From NCBI GenBank assembly GCA_934486825.1, contig CAKSQF010000011.1, forward strand, positions 19,440 through 83,439: 64,000 nt of DNA, in the 5' to 3' direction. The DNA is from an uncultured Eubacteriales bacterium. GTDB lineage: Bacteria > Bacillota > Clostridia > Oscillospirales > CAG-272. The notes under the pieces were generated by a model. It was not told where the DNA came from. It saw only the letters and a list, made by a program, of their open reading frames with translations, and did no database searches. Shown here in pieces: positions 43,954 through 51,663 of the stretch (positions within the stretch are counted from its first letter, which is position 1; the number at the start of each line of letters is the position of its first letter). The position numbers and the translations under genes were made by a program.

Positions 43954-45381
43954 CTATTCTTTAACCGTATAGAACTCAAGAAGCTTTTCGGCAAAGCGTA
44001 TGCCGAGTGTTTCGGCGTCGCTTTCGCTGAAGTGATATTTGTCGGTTCCGACGATGGTTCCGTCCTTGGCAACGATGACAAGGTCGGCGGTTTCGATCGT
44101 GTAAACATTCTTCATCGTTCTTGCAACGCGCTCCTGCATCCTGTTGAAGGCGGGAACATTCGGATTGTTGTAGGAGCCGAAGGTGGTTGCGATCTTGCCG
44201 ATGACGAAAGGCATTTCCTTGACATCCTCGTCACCGGTTATTTCGTAAAGGTCCGCACGCAGATCGTTTATCAGCGCTTTCAGCAGTCCCTCGTAGCCGC
44301 TTTCGCGCCCGAGATCGGATTCTCCCTGCATCCATACCATACCGCGGATCTTGGGTGTGTAACCGTCTTCGACAAGCTTGTTGTAGGTAGTTCTGAAATT
44401 TTCGACGAAATTGTAATACTGAATGCCCATCGGACTTGTCTTCGGATCGACCTTTTTGCTGCCCCACATCGATCTCGGATACCAGTTTCCGAAGGTGTCA
44501 GAAAGACCGCCCGTGTCGTTGTGGAGCGCAGTGCCGCCCGCTGCCGATTTGAATATGATTGCAGGCCTGCTTCCGCCGTAGTAGTCGTTGAGAGTTTCCG
44601 CCATACCGTATTCGGGTCCGATGTGGTTTGTCGAAACCCCGTATCCGGTTCTGACGCTTTTTCTGTATCTTCCGATGAGTGCGAGTGAAGCGGCGCCGGT
44701 TCTCCTGTTTTTGTCAACCTCTCCGGTAAACATAATGTTTGTGAAGTTTCCGCGCAGATTTTTGACCCGGCTGCTGCCTGCGGCATTCGACTGACCGCCG
44801 ATAAGGTAAACGTCAATGACGCCCTGCTCCTTGTCCTTGTGGAGAGTGACCGCCGACCTGCGGATGTCAAAGCCCTCGGCAATGACCGCTTTGCCGTCGG
44901 TATCGTTTATGATTCCGATAAGACAGCTTATCGCCGCGTCAGCCGCAAGCTGACCCCTGTACGCGACAAGAATCGTGGTTGTACTTCCGCTTCCGACTGC
45001 TTTTATCGCATATTCTCCGCCTTCAAGCGTTGCGGCAAGCGCCTTGCAGTCTTCTCTTGCGTCCGAACCCAGTATAATCTCGTTTCCTGAAGCCGCTTCG
45101 GTGTCGGCTCTGATTGCAAGTTCAACGCCGAGCTTTTCCATGTAGGCGTCCGCAAGCTTTTTCGCTTCGTCCGAACCGGTTGCGGCTACAAGCGAAAAAT
45201 CGGACGGCTTGCCCTTTTCGGCGATGACTGTGTCCTTTGGTCCGGGAGCCTCGGTGACCGTGCCTGCTGCTGTCGTCACGCCTGCTGTCGCGTCGGGATC
45301 TGTATGCGCACATGCGGCAAATATGAACATAAGTGCCAGCATAAGCGACAGCACCGCCGTGATACGATTGTGCTTTTTCAT
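43954..45381 (-). CDS. SGNH (SASA-type) acetylesterase lipoprotein, copy 2
   Basis: 475 residues with the same plan as copy 1 and very similar throughout: FAAC lipobox, linker, small N-terminal domain, then LIGGQSNAAG, MVWMQGESDLG and DKYHFSESDAETLG. It is first in the operon, 43 bases before copy 1. The most different part is the linker and the start of the small domain; the SGNH core is nearly unchanged, so the duplication looks fairly recent. Confidence 0.85.
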   Translation of the reverse strand: MKKHNRITAVLSLMLALMFIFAACAHTDPDATAGVTTAAGTVTEAPGPKDTVIAEKGKPSDFSLVAATGSDEAKKLADAYMEKLGVELAIRADTEAASGNEIILGSDAREDCKALAATLEGGEYAIKAVGSGSTTTILVAYRGQLAADAAISCLIGIINDTDGKAVIAEGFDIRRSAVTLHKDKEQGVIDVYLIGGQSNAAGSSRVKNLRGNFTNIMFTGEVDKNRRTGAASLALIGRYRKSVRTGYGVSTNHIGPEYGMAETLNDYYGGSRPAIIFKSAAGGTALHNDTGGLSDTFGNWYPRSMWGSKKVDPKTSPMGIQYYNFVENFRTTYNKLVEDGYTPKIRGMVWMQGESDLGRESGYEGLLKALINDLRADLYEITGDEDVKEMPFVIGKIATTFGSYNNPNVPAFNRMQERVARTMKNVYTIETADLVIVAKDGTIVGTDKYHFSESDAETLGIRFAEKLLEFYTVKE

Positions 45382-45426
45382 TGCATATACCTCGCAGTTT
45401 GTTTCGGCTGATTGCCGTTTTTCTAC

Positions 45427-45455
45427 ACTATACCATATTTTTTCGTTTTTGAAAA
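45427..45455 (-). promoter_or_regulatory. possible promoter of the esterase-thiI operon
   Basis: Minus strand TTTTCA (45450-45455), 17 bases, TATAGT (45427-45432). The -35 matches the consensus at four of six positions. Confidence 0.5.
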
Positions 45456-45490
45456 GAGGTTTTTGTGATTTTTTATAATTTTTGAAATAT

Positions 45491-45522
45491 CTATTCCATT
45501 AGGCTTGAAAGTGTGATATAAT
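45491..45522 (+). promoter_or_regulatory. promoter of the U32 peptidase gene
   Basis: TATAAT (45517-45522) with extended TGA. CTATTCCATT (45491-45500) lies in the -35 zone, exactly the arrangement found at 3524-3555 upstream of the phosphoribosyltransferase gene. There is no good TTGACA. Confidence 0.55.
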
Positions 45523-45558
45523 AATCGGTAATAAATGCGGATGAAGGCAGGATGGCTT

Positions 45559-47253
45559 ATGTTTAGAAACGATGTTCCCGAATTGCTCGCTCCGGCAGGC
45601 TCGCCGGAGGCGCTGGACGCCGCGATAGCGGCGGGAGCGGATGCCGTCTATCTCGGAATGACCGCGTTCAACGCGAGAATGTCCGCAAAAAATTTTTCGC
45701 GCTCCGCACTCTGTGATGCGGTGAGGACCGCACACGCGGCGGGCGTACGGGTGTATGTCACCCTGAATACGGCGGTTCTCGACAGGGAAATGACATCGGC
45801 GATCGAACTTGCTGCCTTCCTTTACAGGTCGGATGTGGATGCGCTGATAGTCTCCGATATGGGTCTTGCGTCGAAGATACACTCCATTTTTTCCGATTTT
45901 GAACTGCACGGCTCGACACAGTGCTCGGGGCATAATACCGACGCGGCTGTTTTCCTTGCCGAACACGGCTTTTCGCTTATGGTCGCGGCACGTGAGCTTG
46001 ACCGCGGAAATCTGAAAAGGCTGACCGAAAACTCCCCGATACCGATAGAGGTGTTCGTGCATGGGGCACTTTGCGTCAGCGCATCCGGACAGTGCCTTAT
46101 GTCGTCAATGGTCGGCGGAAGATCGGGCAACCGCGGCGAATGTGCGCAGCCCTGCCGATTGCCATACAATCACAGATATCCGCTCTCGCTCAGGGATAAC
46201 TGTCTTGCCGGACATATCACCGAGCTTGTGTCGATGGGAGTCGCTTCGCTCAAGATAGAGGGAAGAATGAAATCGCCCGATTACGTGTATGCGGTGGTTT
46301 CTGTTTACCGGAGACTGCTTGACGAAAAAAGAAACGCAAATGCGGGAGAGATCGCCTATCTCTCTGAGATCTTTTCGAGAGGCGGCTTTACCGACGGCTA
46401 TTTTACCGGCGATCACGGCAATATGAACGGCGTGCGGTCGGAGGCTGATAAGGCGGCAAGCGCGGCAGTCCGCCCGCTTTATAAAGCAAAACACCGCGAA
46501 CGTCAGCCGATAGAGTCGTATAACAGAACCGCAGCCCCTGTTTCCTCAGAGCATGTCGGGAGGATCGCGGCGGCGCACGGGATATCGTCCTCCGCCCGCT
46601 TCTATGATGCATCGACAATCCCGGACGGTAACCGCTTCGATATAGTGTATCTGCCGCTTGACCGCTTCGACGGCAGGAAGGCAAACGGAGTTTTACTTCC
46701 TCCCGTGATATTCGACAGCGAAAGGGAGGCGGTTGCCGCAAAGCTTGCAAAGGCACGGGCATCGGGGGCAACCCACGCGCTTGTCGGAAATATAGGACAT
46801 ATTTCGCTTGCGAAAGAAGCGGGTTTTGCACTCCACGGAGATTTCCGACTGAATATAACAAATTCCGAAAGCGCACGGCTGTATTCGGAAATATTCGATG
46901 ATTATATCCTGTCGCCCGAGCTTACGCTTCCTCAGATACGTGATATAGGCGGGGCAAAGTGCGTAATAATATACGGGCGGCTTCCGCTCATGCTCCTTGA
47001 AAAAAGCTGTAATACGACAAGGCTTGCCGACAGAAGGAACGTCGTTTTCCCGGTGCTTGCAGAGGGCGGACGGGAGATTGTGCTGAACAGCGTGCCGGTC
47101 TATATGGCGGATAGAAGAGAAAGTCTTGAAAAGCTCGGAAGCTTCGGCGGACATTTCATTTTTACGACCGAGGGTCCGCAGGAGGTCAGATATCTGTTGT
47201 CAAACTACGAAAAGGGACTCCCGACAAAAAAGGAAGTACGGAGAATAAAATAA
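45559..47253 (+). CDS. U32 family peptidase / tRNA- or rRNA-hydroxylation-type protein
   Basis: 564 residues from ATG 45559 (AGGATGG six bases upstream; ATG 45535 is almost at the predicted transcription start). Family marks: ELLAPAGSPEALDAAI, GADAVYLG, HGALCVSASGQCLMSS, NRGECAQPCR (metal or cluster cysteines) and SLKIEGRMKSPDYVY. U32 proteins include collagenase-like peptidases and RlhA/TrhP, which hydroxylate 23S rRNA or tRNA. The latter kind of role seems likelier for an intracellular protein. Confidence 0.93.
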   Translation: MFRNDVPELLAPAGSPEALDAAIAAGADAVYLGMTAFNARMSAKNFSRSALCDAVRTAHAAGVRVYVTLNTAVLDREMTSAIELAAFLYRSDVDALIVSDMGLASKIHSIFSDFELHGSTQCSGHNTDAAVFLAEHGFSLMVAARELDRGNLKRLTENSPIPIEVFVHGALCVSASGQCLMSSMVGGRSGNRGECAQPCRLPYNHRYPLSLRDNCLAGHITELVSMGVASLKIEGRMKSPDYVYAVVSVYRRLLDEKRNANAGEIAYLSEIFSRGGFTDGYFTGDHGNMNGVRSEADKAASAAVRPLYKAKHRERQPIESYNRTAAPVSSEHVGRIAAAHGISSSARFYDASTIPDGNRFDIVYLPLDRFDGRKANGVLLPPVIFDSEREAVAAKLAKARASGATHALVGNIGHISLAKEAGFALHGDFRLNITNSESARLYSEIFDDYILSPELTLPQIRDIGGAKCVIIYGRLPLMLLEKSCNTTRLADRRNVVFPVLAEGGREIVLNSVPVYMADRRESLEKLGSFGGHFIFTTEGPQEVRYLLSNYEKGLPTKKEVRRIK

Positions 47254-47273
47254 GGAAGGTTGCTTGCGGAAGT

Positions 47274-47867
47274 ATGAAAAAATACAGACTGGTGCTGGCG
47301 TCGGCATCCCCGCGCCGTACAGGACTGCTTGATATGCTCGGGGTGAGCTTTGAGGTCAGACCCGCATCGGTGGATGAGAGTCTGCCGGAGAATATTCTGC
47401 CGGAGACTGCCGTTGAAATGCTTGCACGTAAAAAAGCCGCGGCGACCCCGGCGGATGCGGATGAAATAATCATAGCGGCTGATACAATGGTGTCGGCAGA
47501 CGGTATACTGCTCGGCAAGCCCGCCGATAAAGCCGATGCCGTGCGGATGCTCGGTATGCTGTCGGGCAGAGTGCATGATGTTTTTACCGGAATCGCACTT
47601 GCCTGCGGAAAAGAAATTTACTCAAAGGCTGTAAGAACCTCCGTGGAGTTCAGAAAGCTTTCGGACGAAGAAATAGAAAACTACATTGAAAACGTAAACG
47701 TACTCGATAAAGCCGGCGCATACGGAATACAGGGCAGAGCCGCGGTCTTTGTCAGGAAAATAGACGGAGACTACTATAACGTCGTGGGACTTCCGCTCTG
47801 CACACTCTCCGAAATGATGTCCGAAAGGTTCGGAATGCCGCTTTGCTCGTTTGCGGAGGGCAGATAA
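47274..47867 (+). CDS. maf: Maf-family nucleotide pyrophosphatase
   Basis: 197 residues. ASASPRRTGLLDMLG at the N terminus, the catalytic Asp in IIAADTMVSADG and GKPADKADAVRML are the Maf signature. It hydrolyses dTTP/UTP or modified nucleotides, limiting their incorporation. It is 20 bases after the U32 gene and one base before nth. Confidence 0.95.
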   Translation: MKKYRLVLASASPRRTGLLDMLGVSFEVRPASVDESLPENILPETAVEMLARKKAAATPADADEIIIAADTMVSADGILLGKPADKADAVRMLGMLSGRVHDVFTGIALACGKEIYSKAVRTSVEFRKLSDEEIENYIENVNVLDKAGAYGIQGRAAVFVRKIDGDYYNVVGLPLCTLSEMMSERFGMPLCSFAEGR

Positions 47868-47868
47868 A

Positions 47869-48528
47869 ATGATTGAATACGGAACGTGCGGGCATGCGGC
47901 AGCGATTGCCGAAGAGCTTGAAAAGCTCTATCCGCAGGCAAAATGTGCCCTTGAATATGAGGGTGAAGGCTGGAAGCTGCTCGTTATGGCAAGACTGTCG
48001 GCACAGTGTACCGATAAACGGGTCAATGAGGTCTGCAAATGGCTGTTCGAAAAATACCGGTCGCCGTATGAGCTTGCAAAAGGAAAACTTTCGGACGTCG
48101 AGAACATTGTGCGTCCCTGCGGACTGTATCATGTCAAGGCGCGGGATATAATCGGAGAGGCGGTGCTTCTGACCGAGGAATACGACGGAAAACTGCCCGA
48201 CAGTATGGAAGAGCTGCTCCGTTTTCCGGGTGTCGGCAGAAAGGTCGCAAATCTTCTGCTCGGTGATCTTTTCGGTAAACCGGCGGTTGTCGTCGATACG
48301 CATTGTATACGTCTTTCCGGAAGGCTCGGACTCGTACCCGAAAACACAAAGGATCCGTATGCGATAGAAAAAATATTGTCGGCTGTCCTTCCTCCCGAAA
48401 AACAGAGCGATTTCTGCCACAGGATCGTGACCTTCGGCAGGGAATACTGCCCCGCAAGAGGGCAGAAATGCGATAATTGTCCGCTCGCGCGGCTTTGCAG
48501 ATATCATTTTGCACACGGTGGTCAATAA
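47869..48528 (+). CDS. nth: endonuclease III
   Basis: 219 residues from ATG 47869 (GGAGG nine bases upstream). Helix-hairpin-helix FPGVGRKVANLLLG carries the catalytic Lys, the Asp is in VVDTHCIRLSGRLGL, and the [4Fe-4S] loop is CPARGQKCDNCPLARLC, with the usual C-x6-C-x2-C-x5-C spacing. It removes oxidised pyrimidines from DNA. Being next to maf, it fits a nucleotide-quality group. Confidence 0.95.
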   Translation: MIEYGTCGHAAAIAEELEKLYPQAKCALEYEGEGWKLLVMARLSAQCTDKRVNEVCKWLFEKYRSPYELAKGKLSDVENIVRPCGLYHVKARDIIGEAVLLTEEYDGKLPDSMEELLRFPGVGRKVANLLLGDLFGKPAVVVDTHCIRLSGRLGLVPENTKDPYAIEKILSAVLPPEKQSDFCHRIVTFGREYCPARGQKCDNCPLARLCRYHFAHGGQ

Positions 48529-48592
48529 CAGCAACAACGCGGAACGCTGTTTTCGCATGTTTACAAAATGTTTACAAAAAATTCGTCCGCTT

Positions 48593-48621
48593 TTGAGTGA
48601 TTTTTCGTCTTATTTTATGTA
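48593..48621 (+). promoter_or_regulatory. possible promoter of the CinA-C gene
   Basis: TTGAGT (48593-48598), 17 bases, TATGTA (48616-48621). Upstream is a tandem TGTTTACAAAA pair (48558-48580). Weak by consensus. Confidence 0.35.
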
Positions 48622-48664
48622 GAGTAAAAAAAAGCGGGGAGCGGACGGCAGTGCGGAGAGATTT

Positions 48665-49177
48665 ATGAAAGAAACTGAACGGCAGTTTGAAAGGACGCTT
48701 GAAAAATCGGGCGTACTTGTAAAGCTTCTCGGTGAAAACAAGCTGAAAATATCGGCAGCCGAGTCATGTACCGGCGGACTGCTTGCCGCGATGATAACAT
48801 CGGTACCGGGTGCGTCCGCCGTTATAGAAGGCTCTGTTGTCAGCTATTCGGAGTCGGTAAAGACAAACACGGTCGGCGTACCCGCCGCCGTGATAGAAAA
48901 ATACGGAGTCGTGTCGGTCGAAACGGCACGGAGCATGGCAAATGGAGTCCGGAAGCTCTTCGGGGCTGATGTCGGAATCGGAATAACCGGATGGGCGGGT
49001 CCCGACATCGGAGACGACGGCAAGCCGGCGGGAACGGTATGTATCGCCGTCTGCATGAAGGACGGCGGGGTCGCCGACGAATTTCATTTCAAAGGCGACA
49101 GACTCGGCGTGAGATTTGCCGCGGTCGAAAAGGCGGAAGAGCTTGCCGCGGATATGATACGCCGACTGAATCAATAA
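48665..49177 (+). CDS. pncC: CinA C-terminal domain protein (nicotinamide-nucleotide amidase)
   Basis: 170 residues: a stand-alone CinA C-terminal domain. ISAAESCTGGLLAAMIT, GSVVSYSESVKTNTVGV and GITGWAGPDIGDDGKPAGTV are diagnostic (the last usually reads GIAGPGG). Such proteins hydrolyse nicotinamide mononucleotide to nicotinate mononucleotide. GGAGAG is six bases before the ATG. The next gene follows in 23 bases. Confidence 0.9.
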   Translation: MKETERQFERTLEKSGVLVKLLGENKLKISAAESCTGGLLAAMITSVPGASAVIEGSVVSYSESVKTNTVGVPAAVIEKYGVVSVETARSMANGVRKLFGADVGIGITGWAGPDIGDDGKPAGTVCIAVCMKDGGVADEFHFKGDRLGVRFAAVEKAEELAADMIRRLNQ

Positions 49178-49200
49178 AACAAAAAAGGAATCTGATATTT

Positions 49201-50157
49201 ATGAAAATAACGGTTATCGGTTGCGGACGTTGGGGTTCGTTTATCGCATGGTATGTAAACAGTCTCGGTCACACGGTCAGGGTTTACGATAAGCCGTCGT
49301 CACCGGCAATGACAGAGCTGAAAAACAGCCGTACAAACGGGATTATAACATATCCCGATTCGATAGAACTGCTTGACAAGCTTGAGGACGGGCTTGACAG
49401 CGAGGTTATAATCATATCGGTACCCTCTCAGGCGCTCCGCTCGCTGTTCGGTGAAATAATGAGTTATCGCCCGGAAAACAAGATTTTTGTTCTCTGCATG
49501 AAGGGAATCGAGATAGAAAGCGGCAAGCGTCTGACAGAGGTTGCGGCGGAGTTTATCGGCGACGGCAATAAGTCGGCGGTCTGGATAGGACCGGGGCATC
49601 CGCAGGAGTTTGCAAGAGGGGTCCCGAACTGCATGGTTATCGATTCGGCTGACCGATCGGTGACAAAGAAGCTTGTGGATGAATTTTCCGGAAGCCTTAT
49701 CAGATTTTATTACGGCAACGATCTTGTCGGCAATGAAATCGGTGCGGCTACAAAAAACGTGATAGGCATTGCCGCGGGAATGCTTGACGGACTCGGTGTG
49801 TCCTCTCTTAAAGGAGCGCTGATGAGCCGTGCGACAAGCGAGGTCGCAAGGCTTATCTCGGCAATGGGCGGCGATATGCGCTCCGCTTACGGACTTTGTC
49901 ATCTCGGCGATTACGAGGCGACCGTTTTTTCAAAACATTCGCACAACCGTGCGTTCGGAGAGGCGTTTGTGAACGGCGAAAAGTACGAAAAGCTCGCTGA
50001 GGGCTACTATACAGCCGACGCAGTACACAGACTCTGTGAAAAATACGGTGTCGAGATGCCGATATGCGAGGTCGTTTACTCGATTCTGTATGAGGGAGCC
50101 GATCCCAGAAGCTCGCTCGGCAGTCTTTTCACTCGGTCGATAAAGAACGAATTTTGA
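49201..50157 (+). CDS. NAD(P)H-dependent glycerol-3-phosphate dehydrogenase-like protein
   Basis: 318 residues. Rossmann loop VIGCGRWGSF at 5-14, then CMKGIE and GAATKNVIGIAAGMLDGLG carrying the catalytic Lys, all as in GpsA. The substrate loop that usually reads GPSFAEEVA is GPGHPQEFARG here, and the SSLKGALMSRA segment is also altered, so the substrate may not be glycerol 3-phosphate. GpsA supplies the backbone for phospholipids. Confidence 0.82.
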   Translation: MKITVIGCGRWGSFIAWYVNSLGHTVRVYDKPSSPAMTELKNSRTNGIITYPDSIELLDKLEDGLDSEVIIISVPSQALRSLFGEIMSYRPENKIFVLCMKGIEIESGKRLTEVAAEFIGDGNKSAVWIGPGHPQEFARGVPNCMVIDSADRSVTKKLVDEFSGSLIRFYYGNDLVGNEIGAATKNVIGIAAGMLDGLGVSSLKGALMSRATSEVARLISAMGGDMRSAYGLCHLGDYEATVFSKHSHNRAFGEAFVNGEKYEKLAEGYYTADAVHRLCEKYGVEMPICEVVYSILYEGADPRSSLGSLFTRSIKNEF

Positions 50158-50190
50158 TAAAACGCTGAAAAATTTCGGAGGTGTTTGATT

Positions 50191-50991
50191 ATGAAACAGA
50201 AAAACAGCCGTAAGGCACTTGCCGTGATGGTCGGGACGCTGATATTTCTGCTTGTCCTTGCCGTGGTGCTTCTTTCGGTAATAATCGTATCGCTGTCGGG
50301 AGACGGTCCGAACCCGCCGGAGAGCGGGAATGTGACGACCGTCGGCAGGACAACGGGCAGACGTGACAATACGACAAACGGACAGCTGACGACTGTTCCG
50401 GATCCGTTCGGTTCGGTCAGTACGAGCGTGACGGGCGGCAAGCCGCAGACAACGGTTACCACGGCAGTCAGACCGACAACGTCGCAGATTACCCTGTCAC
50501 AAAAGGTTACGACAACCGTAAAGCCGACAACATCACAGATTCCGACCGGAAATCTCTATCCGCCGACCGTCTCCGAAACGGTGACCGTCAAAAATCCCGA
50601 CGGCTCGGTCGTAAAACGCGGCTCGTTCACCGGCGGCTCGGACGCAAAGATTTTCCTCGTTGTCGAATGGGAGGCAAAGTATGCACATGAGGGAGCGACC
50701 GGCGTTCAGCTTACCGTCAGGGTCTATCTGAAGAGCTTCAGTGTGGATGTCGCTTCAAGATCGAACGGCGTGCTGTCGATAGGCGGTGTCGATTCCGCAT
50801 TTACAAGTCCGGCGGTGAAAGAGAATACCGATGTGATCCATATGACGCTTCTTTGCAGCAGGACGGTAACACTGACAAAGCGTTCCGCCGATCCGTACGA
50901 TGTCGATATAGATGCCGCATGGAATTTCAGGGGCGTTTATTCGGGAGTGTCGATCGATTGGCTGACCGTATCCGGAAATATCGAGATATGA
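50191..50991 (+). CDS. hypothetical anchored protein with a Thr-rich stalk
   Basis: 266 residues from ATG 50191 (CGGAGG about nine bases upstream). One helix at about 12-35, then a low-complexity stalk rich in Thr, Val, Gly and Pro to about residue 130 with repeats of the type TTVKPTTSQI, then a beta-rich domain of about 130 residues ending at the C terminus. Not recognised. The stalk suggests the domain is displayed outside the membrane. Confidence 0.72.
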   Translation: MKQKNSRKALAVMVGTLIFLLVLAVVLLSVIIVSLSGDGPNPPESGNVTTVGRTTGRRDNTTNGQLTTVPDPFGSVSTSVTGGKPQTTVTTAVRPTTSQITLSQKVTTTVKPTTSQIPTGNLYPPTVSETVTVKNPDGSVVKRGSFTGGSDAKIFLVVEWEAKYAHEGATGVQLTVRVYLKSFSVDVASRSNGVLSIGGVDSAFTSPAVKENTDVIHMTLLCSRTVTLTKRSADPYDVDIDAAWNFRGVYSGVSIDWLTVSGNIEI

Positions 50992-51035
50992 GCGCACATT
51001 AAATGTTAAAAAAATGTAAACAATTGCGTAATCGT

Positions 51036-51063
51036 TTGCATTTTCATAACCGCATGATATAAT
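51036..51063 (+). promoter_or_regulatory. promoter of rpsO
   Basis: TTGCAT (51036-51041), 16 bases, TATAAT (51058-51063) with an extended TGA. Confidence 0.8.
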
Positions 51064-51069
51064 AACAGA

Positions 51070-51208
51070 GGATTGTGCGACCGTAGCGGTCGCATGGAAC
51101 GCTAAGCATCACAGACGGGTACAGGACCCGCATCGCAGACCCGGGCGACGGACTTTTCACCGAGCCGCGCCTTAGTCTGACGAAATACGAATAATGAGGT
51201 GAAGAAAA
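51070..51208 (+). promoter_or_regulatory. structured leader of rpsO, probable S15 autoregulation site
   Basis: The 139-base leader holds TGCGACCG-TAG-CGGTCGCA (a perfect 8-bp hairpin, 51076-51094), CGGGT paired with ACCCG, and an outer CAGAC with GTCTG that would close a multi-branched structure. S15 controls its own synthesis through varied leader RNAs in many bacteria. I infer that role from position and structure; I cannot assign it to a known class. Confidence 0.55.
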
Positions 51209-51475
51209 ATGCTTAACAAAGAAGTAAAGACAGAACTTATCAAGACCTATGCGACACATGAGGGAGACACCGGTTCGCCCGAGGTACAGATCGCCGTTCT
51301 GACAAAGAGAATCGCCGATCTTACCGAGCATCTGAAGGTGAATAACAATGACCATCATTCCCGTCGCGGACTTCTCAAGATGGTCGGCAAGCGCCGCAAT
51401 TTGCTCAACTATCTCCAGAAGAAGGATATCGAGCGTTACCGCGCAATAGTCGAAAAGCTCGGACTGAGAAAGTAA
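51209..51475 (+). CDS. rpsO: 30S ribosomal protein S15
   Basis: 88 residues, the standard length. [33 protein letters not shown] and [13 protein letters not shown] are the universal S15 segments that contact 16S rRNA. GAGGTG precedes the start. Followed by pnp 188 bases downstream, the usual rpsO-pnp order. Confidence 0.98.
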   Translation: MLNKEVKTELIKTYATHEGDTGSPEVQIAVLTKRIADLTEHLKVNNNDHHSRRGLLKMVGKRRNLLNYLQKKDIERYRAIVEKLGLRK

Positions 51476-51492
51476 TTTAAAGTTTCCGGAAT

Positions 51493-51519
51493 ATGCCATG
51501 CGCCTTCGCATGGCATTTT
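51493..51519 (+). terminator. hairpin between rpsO and pnp
   Basis: ATGCCATGCG and CGCATGGCAT form a perfect 10-bp stem with loop CCTT and only three further T. It may be a partial terminator or an RNase III-type processing site. Confidence 0.5.
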
Positions 51520-51561
51520 CAGCGGAAACGGCTGTTTTTCAATCAACTGAAAGTGACCGCA

Positions 51562-51633
51562 CAGAGCGGAATATGAATAATGAATGTTCGCCTCGGAACG
51601 AGTCAGATGTTCACTATTCACTATTCTGCTCCG
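51562..51633. repeat. imperfect inverted repeat between rpsO and pnp
   Basis: The 28-base arm at 51562-51589 and the arm at 51606-51633 are reverse complements at most positions; the arms read ...GAATATGAATAATGAA... and ...TTCACTATTCACTATTC... around a 16-base loop. It resembles a dispersed intergenic hairpin repeat. No terminal repeats or ORF inside. Confidence 0.55.
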
Positions 51634-51663
51634 CGGTAAATATAAACACGGAGGATAATTATT

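Noticed and set aside
42468..45381. Tandem repeat or assembly duplication of the esterase gene
   Set aside because: The two copies differ at many positions along their length, so they are true paralogues rather than an assembly artefact.
48558..48580. Tandem TGTTTACAAAA pair as a CRISPR or iteron array
   Set aside because: Only two copies of 11 bases in A/T-rich DNA; too little to support either.
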